From the NCBI GenBank assembly GCA_902525035.1, contig CABZFN010000001.1, forward strand, positions 1-64,000: a stretch of DNA of 64,000 bases. The letters run 5' to 3'. Each line of letters opens with the position of its first letter. The first letter of the stretch is position 1. Below the pieces are notes generated by a model that was not told the DNA's origin, ran no database searches, and saw nothing but the letters and a program-made list of their open reading frames with translations. Positions 44,061-52,870 of the stretch are shown here, one piece after another. Origin of the DNA: an uncultured Alphaproteobacteria bacterium (GTDB lineage Bacteria; Pseudomonadota; Alphaproteobacteria; HIMB59; GCA-002718135). Position numbers and translations under genes: made by a program.

Positions 44061-45042
44061 ACTTTTTTTATATCCATTCTTCATCATTGGGCTTGTAGCT
44101 GCAATTCCAACTATTGCTTTTGAAGAAAAACCTACAACATTCGATGTTAAATATAAATTAAATGCAGAATTAGATGAACTTGTTTTAAATTATTGTAAGA
44201 CTTATGACTCATATACAATCAACAAACTTTATTCAGAAAAAGATATCTTAAAAAATGATATTCTAAATAAACTAAAGAAAAAAAAACTTTTAGTTAATAT
44301 TAAAATTAAACCACTAAATCCAAAATCATATTCCAGTATTGAAAATAATGAAAAAATTAATTTAGTTACAAATTTATCTGAAACAGACTTTCAGCATTTA
44401 AATGAACAAAAACAACAATTTGTTAAAACAGTTTTACCCTTAATTATAAATGAAAACCAAAAAATCTTATCAAATAGGAAAGATTTAATGGTTTTACGTT
44501 CTAAGCTTACTGAAAACAATTCACTTAATAATTATGAACTAAATAAATTAAGAAAAATTTCTAAAAAATATAAAATAGAATTCGATAATGAGCACAAAAT
44601 GGAAATTATTGATAGACTTCTTTTAAGAGTCGAAATGATTCCAAATTCTATTGTTTTAGCTCAAGCTGCAATTGAAAGTGGTTGGGGATCATCTAGATTT
44701 GCGCAGGAATATAATGCATTATTTGGTGAATACACATATGACAATTCTAAAGGAGTTGTCCCATTGGAAAGAGAAAGCGGTGATACGCATTTAATTAAAG
44801 CGTTTAATTCGTATAATAATAGTGTTACCTCATACTTTAATAACATTAATTCTCATTACGCATATGAAAATTTTCGTGAAATCCGAAATATAATGAGAGA
44901 AAGAAATAATTTCTCAAATGTTAACTTACTTGTTGAAAGATTATCTACTTACGCAGAAGATAAAAATTATATTAGAACAATTAAAGAAGTAATTAAGACT
45001 AATAATTTTAGTGTTTTTGATCAAAAAATCATTTCTTATTAA
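44053..45042 (+). CDS. Bax-like glucosaminidase domain protein, exported
   Basis: A predicted exported peptidoglycan hydrolase. ATG 44053 is chosen because it gives a proper signal peptide (MHKLFLYPFFIIGLVAAIP) and only an eight-base overlap with nfuA; the frame extends to ATG 44020 but that part lies inside nfuA. The C-terminal half has VLAQAAIESGWGSSRFAQEY, with the catalytic Glu, then NALFGEYTY and the repeat-like YAEDKNYIRTIKEVI, matching E. coli Bax and other GH73-type N-acetylglucosaminidases. The lysine- and asparagine-rich N-terminal 180 residues are not recognised. Confidence 0.85.
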   Translation: MHKLFLYPFFIIGLVAAIPTIAFEEKPTTFDVKYKLNAELDELVLNYCKTYDSYTINKLYSEKDILKNDILNKLKKKKLLVNIKIKPLNPKSYSSIENNEKINLVTNLSETDFQHLNEQKQQFVKTVLPLIINENQKILSNRKDLMVLRSKLTENNSLNNYELNKLRKISKKYKIEFDNEHKMEIIDRLLLRVEMIPNSIVLAQAAIESGWGSSRFAQEYNALFGEYTYDNSKGVVPLERESGDTHLIKAFNSYNNSVTSYFNNINSHYAYENFREIRNIMRERNNFSNVNLLVERLSTYAEDKNYIRTIKEVIKTNNFSVFDQKIISY

Positions 45043-46071
45043 TTAAAAATAGAATTGGTGCCCAAACCATCTCCAATTTCCATCACTATCTTTAATAGTA
45101 CAATTCATTCTTGTTCTTCCAGGAGATAATTCTCTTGAAAGTCTTATCTCAATCCTTTCATTAAATTTATATACTTCTTTATCAACTTGACCTTTGCTAT
45201 CAAATACAAAACAATCTAGAGATTGGGACTTCTTATCGTCAAGAAGAGAAAAACCTATAAATGGTGGGTTTTGCTCAATTGTTGGATTTTGAGGTATAAA
45301 GTCATAAACTCCTAAACCCTTGGATGATGCAGCAAACTTAACTCTATCTATTTCACCATATCTTTCATTTAAGGAAAACCTTGGCAGGTAATACATATTT
45401 GAAGTTTCATTAATTATTCCAGAATGTTGACCAAATGCAACTTTAAACTTATATTCTTTTACTAATTCAATAATTTCATCTGTTGTCTCCCCATAAGGAA
45501 ATGCAAATAAAGTTGGTATTTCTCCAAGCTCATTTAAAAAAATTTTATTAGATGTTTCTATTTCATTTCTTACTTCTTCAATACTAATATCTGGCATATG
45601 AGCATGTGTATGTGAGTGTGCCCCAATTACCACACCTTCTTCTTTAAGTTTTCTTATTTGATCCCAGTTAATATATTTTTGATTATTTGAAATTGTTCCT
45701 GTTGTTACAAATAAGGTTACAGGAATATTATTTTTTTTAAATAGAGGCCATCCAACTTCTAGAAAAGACTTATCAGCATCATCCACGCTTATACCAATAG
45801 TGTTTTCTGCAAGATCTCCATCATTAAGTATTGTATCAATAATAAAATCTAATGATTTAATCGTATATTTTTCTTTAGTCAGTTCTTCAATATGACTGTT
45901 AAGTTGATCAATTGTAACACTTGTTGAGGGATATTTTGAAACTCCAAATTTATGATACATAAATACAGTAGCTGAATTTTTTACCTCATTTGCAAAAGTT
46001 CCGGTTACTATTAAAAAAGTTAAAGAAATACTTTTTAAAAATAGCAATAGAATGTAGTTATGTGATTTCAT
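45043..46071 (-). CDS. Polysaccharide deacetylase (NodB homology), exported
   Basis: A 342-residue protein with a signal peptide ending around FLIVTGTFA, then a NodB carbohydrate esterase family 4 domain. The metal triad is in SVDDADKSF (Asp-Asp) and GAHSHTHAHMPD (two His), with FAFPYGE further on (motif 3). It removes acetyl groups from glycans; peptidoglycan or an extracellular polymer is likely. The C-terminal 100 residues form a separate beta-rich region. Its start codon abuts that of divergent tsaB with no spacer. Confidence 0.87.
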   Translation of the reverse strand: MKSHNYILLLFLKSISLTFLIVTGTFANEVKNSATVFMYHKFGVSKYPSTSVTIDQLNSHIEELTKEKYTIKSLDFIIDTILNDGDLAENTIGISVDDADKSFLEVGWPLFKKNNIPVTLFVTTGTISNNQKYINWDQIRKLKEEGVVIGAHSHTHAHMPDISIEEVRNEIETSNKIFLNELGEIPTLFAFPYGETTDEIIELVKEYKFKVAFGQHSGIINETSNMYYLPRFSLNERYGEIDRVKFAASSKGLGVYDFIPQNPTIEQNPPFIGFSLLDDKKSQSLDCFVFDSKGQVDKEVYKFNERIEIRLSRELSPGRTRMNCTIKDSDGNWRWFGHQFYF

Positions 46072-46683
46072 ATGTTATTGTTTCTAGATGTTATATCACC
46101 AATACCAGAGTTTTGTGTAATTGATGACAACAAAGTAATATTAAAGGAGAAAATTATTCAAAATGAAACGGATAGGTTAAGTGATAATATAATACAGTCC
46201 TATATAGAAATAGATAAACGTTTAAATTTAACACAAAATCTTAAAAAAATTTCTACCACAATTGGTCCTGGATCGTATACAAGTTTAAGAGTTGGTACAG
46301 CATTTATATCAGGCCTCATGATATCTCGTAAAATACCTTATTATCCACTATCAATTGAAGATATTTTAAATTTTAATTCAAAAAAATCATCTAAAAACAA
46401 TTTAGGAGTTTTTATAACATCATCTAATAATCAAGAATTTTTATGTTATAAGAATGAAGATAACATAATGAAATATAAAAAAATAGAAAATAATAAATGC
46501 TCAATTCCAAAACACATTGAATTAATTCTTTTTAATAAGACTGAATTTAATGAAAAAAATAAATTAGAACAAATTCAGTTTTCTTTTTTTGAAGAATTTT
46601 ACAAAAATTATAATAATTTAACCTTTAAAAAAAATATTATCATTAAACCAATTTATATATCAAATAATCAATTGCTAAATTGA
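46072..46683 (+). CDS. tsaB: tRNA threonylcarbamoyladenosine protein TsaB
   Basis: TsaB partners TsaD and TsaE in making the t6A37 modification of ANN-decoding tRNAs. The 203-residue protein has the characteristic GPGSYTSLRVGTAF motif near 65-78 and the following ISGLMISRKIPYYPLS. The N-terminal MLLFLDV replaces the usual iDTS, with the catalytic-loop Asp kept, and the C-terminal half is poorly conserved and shorter than E. coli's. Its stop overlaps the TTG start of rimI (TTGA). Confidence 0.85.
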   Translation: MLLFLDVISPIPEFCVIDDNKVILKEKIIQNETDRLSDNIIQSYIEIDKRLNLTQNLKKISTTIGPGSYTSLRVGTAFISGLMISRKIPYYPLSIEDILNFNSKKSSKNNLGVFITSSNNQEFLCYKNEDNIMKYKKIENNKCSIPKHIELILFNKTEFNEKNKLEQIQFSFFEEFYKNYNNLTFKKNIIIKPIYISNNQLLN

Positions 46684-47159
46684 ACAGCATTAGTCTAATA
46701 AATAAAGAGAAGCTATCTTCAATCATTAAATTTATGGATGATAATATTGATGAATACAGTTATTTTAAAAAGATAGGATGGAATCTAAAAAATATTGAAA
46801 GTCAATTTAATAAAGTTAATAATTACTCTCTTGGATATTTTAAAGATAATAACCTAGTAGGACTTTTAATTGGTGATGCAATTAAAAACGATAAAGATTA
46901 TGACTTAGAATTATATATTCTAATTGTATCAAAAGACCAAAGAAGAAAACAAATTGCTACAAAATTATTAAATTACGTTGAAACAAATATAATTAAATTT
47001 TCTCAGATTTTCATTGAAGTTGCTGAAGATAATTTAATTGCAATAAGTTTTTATCAAAAAAACAACTTTGTTTTTTTAAATTTTAGACATAATTATTACA
47101 GATATAACAATGGGAATATTCATGCTAAACGCTTTATAAAAAAAATTAATAATGAGTAA
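46680..47159 (+). CDS. rimI: GNAT acetyltransferase, RimI-like
   Basis: A 159-residue GNAT-fold acetyltransferase, probably acetylating the N-terminus of ribosomal protein S18 as RimI does. YILIVSKDQRRKQIATKLLNY (acetyl-CoA loop, Q/RxxGxA-like) and VAEDNLIAISFYQKNNFV are the family core. The start is TTG, coupled to the tsaB stop; tsaB-rimI adjacency is widespread. It overlaps miaB by eight bases. The RimI name rests on this neighbourhood. Confidence 0.8.
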   Translation: MNSISLINKEKLSSIIKFMDDNIDEYSYFKKIGWNLKNIESQFNKVNNYSLGYFKDNNLVGLLIGDAIKNDKDYDLELYILIVSKDQRRKQIATKLLNYVETNIIKFSQIFIEVAEDNLIAISFYQKNNFVFLNFRHNYYRYNNGNIHAKRFIKKINNE

Positions 47160-48453
47160 TAAGTATATTTATATAAAATCATATGGTTGTCAGATGAATG
47201 TATACGATAGTAATCGTATTAAAGATTTGTTTTCAAATAAAGGATATAAAATTACTGATGATATTTCAAAGGCAGATTTAACTGTTTTAAACACTTGTCA
47301 CATTAGAGAGAAGGCAGTTGAGAAAGTTTATTCTGATATCGGAAGAGTTAAAAAAATTAAAGATAAAAAACAAAACATGAAATTAGTAGTTGCTGGTTGT
47401 GTAGCTCAAGCAGAGGGTCTCGAAATAAAAAAAAGATCACCATCAGTTGATTATGTTGTAGGACCTCAATCTTATCACAAACTTCCTGACATGATCGATA
47501 GAGTAGACGAAGTAGAAAATAGTGAATTTTTACAAAATGAAAAATTTAAAAACTTAATTTTTAACTCTTCAAATATATCATCTGAATTTTTATCAATTCA
47601 AGAAGGATGTGACAAATTTTGTTCTTTCTGTGTAGTGCCATACACTAGGGGGCCAGAATTTTCTAGACCAGTTAAAGATATTTTAGAAGAGACAAAAAAA
47701 TATATTTTAAACGGAATTAAAGAAATAATTTTACTAGGCCAAAATGTTAATGCCTATCACGGTATAGGCTCTGATGGAAAATCAAAAGATCTAGCTTATT
47801 TGATAAATAAGTTAGGTGAAATTGAAGAAATTAAGAGGATTAGATATATGACATCTCATCCAATAGATATGAAAGATTCTCTAATTAATGCTCATGCTGA
47901 CAATTCAAAACTAATGCCATTCCTTCATTTACCTATTCAATCTGGTTCAGACAAAATTTTAAAAAAAATGAACAGAAAACATACAGTTGATGATTATTTA
48001 AAAATTGTTGAAAAAATAAGAAATGTTAGGTCCGATATTGCTCTTTCATCAGATTTTATTGTTGGCTTTCCAGAAGAAACAGATAAAGATTTTGAAGATA
48101 CAATGAAATTTATTGAAAAGGTTAATTTTGTTATTGCTTATTCATTTATTTATAGTCCGAGACCAGGAACGCCTGCTCAAAACAAAGATAATATTAGTAT
48201 ATTAGATAAAAAAGCACGTTTAAGTGCATTGCAATCTTTGCTTACCCAACAACAAATAAATTTTAATAAGTCATTCGTTAATAAGGGTATGGAAGTATTA
48301 TTTGAAAAAACCGGAAGATATAAAGATCAATTTATAGGTCGTACAATTTATAATCAAAGTACATTTGTTAACTCCAAAAAAGATTTATTAAATCAAATTA
48401 TGAATGTTAAAATTATAAACTCAACTAATTTTGCTCTCGAATGTCAGATATAA
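47152..48453 (+). CDS. miaB: tRNA-2-methylthio-N6-dimethylallyladenosine synthase
   Basis: Radical SAM methylthiotransferase that adds a methylthio group to i6A37 of tRNA. In 433 residues: an N-terminal domain with Cys in YGCQMN, NTCHIR and AGCVAQAEG (auxiliary cluster), the radical SAM GCDKFCSFC (CxxxCxxC), and a C-terminal TRAM domain after about 370. ygc-QMN and VVPYTRGPE are specific to MiaB rather than MtaB or RimO. It overlaps phoH by 13 bases. Confidence 0.96.
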   Translation: MSNKYIYIKSYGCQMNVYDSNRIKDLFSNKGYKITDDISKADLTVLNTCHIREKAVEKVYSDIGRVKKIKDKKQNMKLVVAGCVAQAEGLEIKKRSPSVDYVVGPQSYHKLPDMIDRVDEVENSEFLQNEKFKNLIFNSSNISSEFLSIQEGCDKFCSFCVVPYTRGPEFSRPVKDILEETKKYILNGIKEIILLGQNVNAYHGIGSDGKSKDLAYLINKLGEIEEIKRIRYMTSHPIDMKDSLINAHADNSKLMPFLHLPIQSGSDKILKKMNRKHTVDDYLKIVEKIRNVRSDIALSSDFIVGFPEETDKDFEDTMKFIEKVNFVIAYSFIYSPRPGTPAQNKDNISILDKKARLSALQSLLTQQQINFNKSFVNKGMEVLFEKTGRYKDQFIGRTIYNQSTFVNSKKDLLNQIMNVKIINSTNFALECQI

Positions 48454-49400
48454 TAAATAAGAACGAAAATCTGGAATTGGAATTAGATGATAATACAATT
48501 TTAAGTAATTTATTTGGAATTAATGATAGAAATTTATCTCTTATAGAGCAGATTAATCAAGTTAAAATTCAATATCGTGGAAATAAAATTAAAATTTCAG
48601 GTAATAAAAAATCAATTTTTGAAACCAAGAAAACTATTCTTAATTTATTTAAAGAAGCACAAAATGGTGCTGAAATAGACGAGGATAGAATAAGAGATAA
48701 TAAAAGCTTAATATCGATGAATATTAAAACAGACAAACAGATGGATCTATTTATTCAAACTAAAAAAAGAAAAATTATACCAAGAACTGAAATACAAAAT
48801 AAATACCTTCAATTACTAAATACTAAAAATATTACATTTGCTATTGGTCCAGCTGGAACTGGAAAAACTTATTTGGCTGTTGCGAAAGCAGTTTCAGCCC
48901 TTCAAGATGGAAAAGTAAATAAAATTATTCTATCAAGACCAGCAGTTGAAGCAGGAGAAAAATTAGGATTTCTTCCAGGGGATTTAAAAGAAAAAGTAGA
49001 TCCTTTTTTGAGACCAATTTATGATGCTTTATATTCAATGCTTCCATATGAGCAGGTAGAAAAAAAATTACTTAATAACACAATTGAAATAGCACCAATC
49101 GCATTTATGAGAGGAAGAACTCTTGAAGATTGTTTTATAATTTTAGATGAAGCTCAAAATACAACTAAAACACAAATGAAAATGTTTTTAACAAGACTAG
49201 GTAAAAATAGTCAAATGGTAGTTGTTGGAGATATTACGCAGATTGATCTAGTAAGTGAAAAAGACTCAGGGCTAAAAGATGCATTAAAAAAATTAAACAA
49301 AGTTAACGATATTGGCTTTATTGAATTATCAGAAAAGGATGTAGTTAGACATGATTTAGTAAAAAAAATTATTAATGCATATGAAAAACATAAAAATTGA
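48441..49400 (+). CDS. phoH: PhoH-like ATPase
   Basis: A 319-residue PhoH family NTPase (Walker A GPAGTGKTY, Walker B FIILDEAQNTT, VVGDITQIDL sensor). PhoH proteins are linked to RNA processing with YbeY. They were first named for phosphate regulation in E. coli, but in this conserved miaB-phoH-ybeY-corC-lnt arrangement a translation/RNA-quality role is better supported. It overlaps miaB by 13 bases and ybeY by 26 bases. Confidence 0.94.
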   Translation: MSDIINKNENLELELDDNTILSNLFGINDRNLSLIEQINQVKIQYRGNKIKISGNKKSIFETKKTILNLFKEAQNGAEIDEDRIRDNKSLISMNIKTDKQMDLFIQTKKRKIIPRTEIQNKYLQLLNTKNITFAIGPAGTGKTYLAVAKAVSALQDGKVNKIILSRPAVEAGEKLGFLPGDLKEKVDPFLRPIYDALYSMLPYEQVEKKLLNNTIEIAPIAFMRGRTLEDCFIILDEAQNTTKTQMKMFLTRLGKNSQMVVVGDITQIDLVSEKDSGLKDALKKLNKVNDIGFIELSEKDVVRHDLVKKIINAYEKHKN

Positions 49401-49854
49401 TTTTTTTTCAGAGTCAAAAAAATGGCCAAGGCGAATACCTAAAATTAAAACTATTACAAAACAAACAATAAATAAGATGAAATCTTATTTTAAAAATGAT
49501 TATAAATTTGAGTTAAACATAATTTTAACAGATAAATCAAAAATGATAAAACTTAATAAAATCTATAAAAATAAGCAATATGACACAGATGTACTTACTT
49601 TTATTACAAAGAACTCAAATAAAAGTGTTGGAAAAATTTTATATTGTGATATTTTTTTCTCCATAGATACCATCGAAAAATTTATACGAAGGAATAAAGT
49701 TAGTATATATGATCACTTTAATCATTTACTGATCCATAGTTTATTGCATATTAATGGATATGATCATGAAAATAATTTAGATTTTAACAAAATGAAAAAA
49801 GAGGAGATAAAAATTTTAGGTTCATTTGGAATTAATGATCCCTATAAAATTTAA
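49375..49854 (+). CDS. ybeY: Endoribonuclease YbeY
   Basis: Zinc-dependent RNase involved in 16S rRNA 3'-end maturation and ribosome quality control. The 159 residues end in the signature HSLLHINGYDHE, the H-x3-H-x5-H zinc motif, and contain TDVLTFITKN earlier. The start lies inside phoH; ATG 49381 is an alternative two codons later. The stop overlaps corC by one base (TAATG). Confidence 0.94.
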   Translation: MHMKNIKIDFFSESKKWPRRIPKIKTITKQTINKMKSYFKNDYKFELNIILTDKSKMIKLNKIYKNKQYDTDVLTFITKNSNKSVGKILYCDIFFSIDTIEKFIRRNKVSIYDHFNHLLIHSLLHINGYDHENNLDFNKMKKEEIKILGSFGINDPYKI

Positions 49855-50702
49855 TGAATACAAAAAACGCTGATAAATCATCGAGCTGGAAAAATTGGAT
49901 AATTAAAAAATTACTATCTAATGATTCAACAAAAGAAGATATCTTAAATTTTATAGCTAACGATGAAGACAATAAAGATCTTGAAGATCTTAACGACAAT
50001 AATGAAAAAAACCTAATTAAGAACATTGTAAATTTGAATGAAAAAAGTGTTGAAGATTTAATGATACCAAGAAGTGAAATAATAGCTCTTGATAATGACA
50101 AATCTTATAATGAAATTTTAGAAGTGATTAAAGAGGAAGGACATTCCAGATTTCCAGTATACAAAAAAAATATTGATAACGTAATCGGTTTCTTTCATAT
50201 AAAAGATTTTATTAAATCATCACAAGATACATTTCACATGAATGAAATTATAAGAGATGTTTTATATGTTGCGCCAAAATCACCAATTCTTGATTTGCTT
50301 AAAACCATGAGATCATCAAGAATCCATATTGGTCTTGTTGTGGATGGAGTCGGGGGTGTAGATGGATTGGTTACAATAGAAGATTTAGTTGAAGAAATTG
50401 TGGGCGAGATAGAAGATGAACATGATGCTGAAGATGGGGAAGAATTAGTTTATAAAAAATCAGATAATTCAATAACTGTAGATGCCAGTTACAGAGTTGA
50501 AGATTTAGAGGAATTTTTTGCTATTAATATTCCTAGAAATGCAGAAGATGAAACCTCTTCTGTTGGTGGTCTAGTATATGAAAAAATAAATAGGATACCA
50601 AAAAATAATGAAATAATAGATTTTAATGATAAACTTACGATTAAGATTATTAAATCAAATAATAGAAAAATTGAAATAGTTGAAGTAAATAAAAATAATT
50701 GA
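49854..50702 (+). CDS. corC: CBS-domain protein, CorC/YbeX type
   Basis: A 282-residue cytoplasmic protein: two CBS domains (about 60-190, with MIPRSEI and RSSRIHIGLVVDGVGG) and a C-terminal CorC/HlyC domain. In E. coli YbeX/CorC is tied to magnesium homeostasis and, together with YbeY and Lnt, to ribosome function. Gene order ybeY-corC-lnt is conserved. It has no membrane spans. lnt overlaps its last bases. Confidence 0.9.
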   Translation: MNTKNADKSSSWKNWIIKKLLSNDSTKEDILNFIANDEDNKDLEDLNDNNEKNLIKNIVNLNEKSVEDLMIPRSEIIALDNDKSYNEILEVIKEEGHSRFPVYKKNIDNVIGFFHIKDFIKSSQDTFHMNEIIRDVLYVAPKSPILDLLKTMRSSRIHIGLVVDGVGGVDGLVTIEDLVEEIVGEIEDEHDAEDGEELVYKKSDNSITVDASYRVEDLEEFFAINIPRNAEDETSSVGGLVYEKINRIPKNNEIIDFNDKLTIKIIKSNNRKIEIVEVNKNN

Positions 50703-52150
50703 GCATTATACTTTATTTTACCTTAGGACTTCTAACATCACTTTTATTTCCTCCATATTTTTTCTTACCATTAGGTTTTATAATTTTTCCCACTCTTTGT
50801 CTGCTATTAGATTCAAATAGAAAAAATAGAAATAATGTAAACATTTTTCAAAATTTTTTACTTTTTGGCTTTGGGTTTTTCATAAGTTATTTATTTTGGA
50901 TTAAAAATCCCTTTTTTGTTTTTGAAGAAACAAAAAATTTTTTCTTAGTTTTTTTATTATTAATTATCTTATTATCTTTCATTTTAAGTTTAATTTTTAC
51001 AATAATTTCAAAGTTAGGAAAAAATATTCCAACAATTATTTTAATTCCGCTTATGTTCACTATTAGTGAATATATAATATCGGTATTTTTTTATGGATTT
51101 CCTTGGTTTACATTTTCTTTGATTGTTTCTGGTAATGAATATTTAATTGTTTTATTGAAGTATTTTGGAACATTAATTTCAAGTTATTTAATAATTCAGA
51201 TATTCTGTTTACCTATTATTTTTATTACCACAGCAAATTTGAAAAAGGAAATTAGATATTTTTCTTTTATTGTTACTTTACCAATAATTTTTTTAGTTAT
51301 CTCAAATATTCATTCTAAAAATAATAATTTAAAGAATAGCACAATAGATTTAGAAATTTTCCAATTAAATTTTAAAAATAATGATGAATCCTTAACACCA
51401 GAAATAAAACTAAATATAATAATTGATAATATTAAAGAAAGTAGAGCAGATTTGCTAATATTTGGTGAAAATAATTTCCCTTATATTTTAGATGACCTTG
51501 ATCTAAAAATTTTAAAAGAGTCTCTTAGGGAAAATCAAGTATTAATTTTTGGTGCTACAAGATTCGAGAACAATAAATATTATAATAGTTTAATTAATAT
51601 TGCCGAATCAAAGGTAACTTACTTTGATAAAAAAATACTTGTTCCTTTTGGAGAATTCTTACCACTCAGAGATTCGCTTACTTTTTTAGAGAATATTGTT
51701 GGTCCTAATAATTATTCAAATGGCAACGTGGATAGAATAATTAATTTACCAAACAATATAAATTTTATCCCTGTAATTTGTTACGAGATTGTTTTTTATT
51801 GGAAACTACTAAATAAATTAAATTACAAAAGTAATTTTATAGTAAATATAACTAATGATTTTTGGTTTGGTAAATATATAGGACCATATCAGCATTTCTA
51901 TTTAACTAAAATCAGAGCTGCAGAGTATAATAAACCGATAATACGTGTATCTAATAATGGAATATCCGCTGTGATAGACAATAATGGAAATATAATAAAA
52001 AATACTAAATTAAATTATACTGAAAAAATTAAACATAAATTATTTCTTAAAGAAAATATTAATTTTATTAATCAGCATTTTATTTTTAAAATTTATTTTT
52101 TGATTATATTTCTTTTAATTACTTTCTATTATTTAAGAAAAAATGTTTAG
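50699..52150 (+). CDS. lnt: Apolipoprotein N-acyltransferase
   Basis: Inner-membrane enzyme that adds a third acyl chain to lipoproteins. Membrane spans fill the first 180 residues, followed by a nitrilase-like domain with Glu in FGENNFPY, Lys in KKILVPFGEF and Cys in PVICYEIVF, the catalytic triad. A final membrane span follows (IYFLIIFLLITFYYL). The start is TTG 50699, overlapping the corC stop (TTGA). Length 483 is slightly short but complete. Confidence 0.93.
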   Translation: MSIILYFTLGLLTSLLFPPYFFLPLGFIIFPTLCLLLDSNRKNRNNVNIFQNFLLFGFGFFISYLFWIKNPFFVFEETKNFFLVFLLLIILLSFILSLIFTIISKLGKNIPTIILIPLMFTISEYIISVFFYGFPWFTFSLIVSGNEYLIVLLKYFGTLISSYLIIQIFCLPIIFITTANLKKEIRYFSFIVTLPIIFLVISNIHSKNNNLKNSTIDLEIFQLNFKNNDESLTPEIKLNIIIDNIKESRADLLIFGENNFPYILDDLDLKILKESLRENQVLIFGATRFENNKYYNSLINIAESKVTYFDKKILVPFGEFLPLRDSLTFLENIVGPNNYSNGNVDRIINLPNNINFIPVICYEIVFYWKLLNKLNYKSNFIVNITNDFWFGKYIGPYQHFYLTKIRAAEYNKPIIRVSNNGISAVIDNNGNIIKNTKLNYTEKIKHKLFLKENINFINQHFIFKIYFLIIFLLITFYYLRKNV

Positions 52151-52799
52151 TAGTAAATATACAAATCGATTATTCGGAAGAACAAGAGGAAGAAGTAAGA
52201 AAAAAAATAATTTGGAAAATTATTATAAAGCACTCGATAGATATAAGTTTAAAAAATTCAATGAAAAGTTAGAATATATTTTAGATATAGGGACTGGTTA
52301 CGGTGAAACTAGTGTATTTCTTGCAAAGAAGTTTCCAGAAAAAGTTATTATATCTTGTGAAAAATATGTTGATGGAAATATAATTTTACTTAAAAATATT
52401 CAAAAGAATAGTATAAATAATATTCTATTACATAATGGAAATGTTTATAACATTTTAGAAATCACAAATAAAAAATTTTTTAGAATTGTATGGATATTTT
52501 TTCCTGATCCATGGCCAAAAAATAAACATGCTAAGAGAAGACTAATAACAAGTGAATTTTTAATAAAACTTCATAAATTTTTGAAAGAGAACTGTGAGAT
52601 ATATATAGCTACAGATTCAACTATTTATGTAAGATTTATTTTAAACTCAATTTACAAATGTAAGGACTATTTTCTTTGGGTTAACCAATCTGAAATTAAT
52701 TTGAGTATAAAAGATTATTTCGATATTGAGACAAAATATTATAAAAAAGCAATTAATTCTCAAAGAAAACCATCTTTATTCATTTTGAGAAAATTATAA
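52143..52799 (+). CDS. trmB: tRNA (guanine-N7-)-methyltransferase
   Basis: Methylates G46 of tRNA. The 218-residue protein has the SAM motif LDIGTGYGETSVFLAKK, the TrmB signature FFPDPWPKNKHAKRRL and the C-terminal YIATDSTIYVRF, ending in TKYYKKAINSQRKPSLF. It overlaps the lnt end by eight bases. In many Alphaproteobacteria rimP follows here; in this window nusA follows instead. Confidence 0.95.
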   Translation: MFSSKYTNRLFGRTRGRSKKKNNLENYYKALDRYKFKKFNEKLEYILDIGTGYGETSVFLAKKFPEKVIISCEKYVDGNIILLKNIQKNSINNILLHNGNVYNILEITNKKFFRIVWIFFPDPWPKNKHAKRRLITSEFLIKLHKFLKENCEIYIATDSTIYVRFILNSIYKCKDYFLWVNQSEINLSIKDYFDIETKYYKKAINSQRKPSLFILRKL

Positions 52800-52839
52800 G
52801 CTTGAAATTTTGTAAAATATTAATATACGCAGTATAAAT

Positions 52840-52866
52840 AAGGTGGGTTATCCCACCTTTTTTTTA
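52840..52866 (+). terminator. Intrinsic terminator directly before nusA
   Basis: AAGGTGGG (52840-52847) pairs perfectly with CCCACCTT (52852-52859) across a TTAT loop, and a run of T continues from 52858 to 52866. The nusA ATG is at 52871, so the terminator occupies the place of its ribosome-binding site. It ends the trmB transcript and may also attenuate nusA. Confidence 0.9.
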
Positions 52867-52870
52867 TAAT

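Noticed and set aside
48441-49400. PhoH as a member of the phosphate regulon
   Set aside because: The miaB-phoH-ybeY-corC-lnt order points to RNA and ribosome quality control; the name alone is not evidence.
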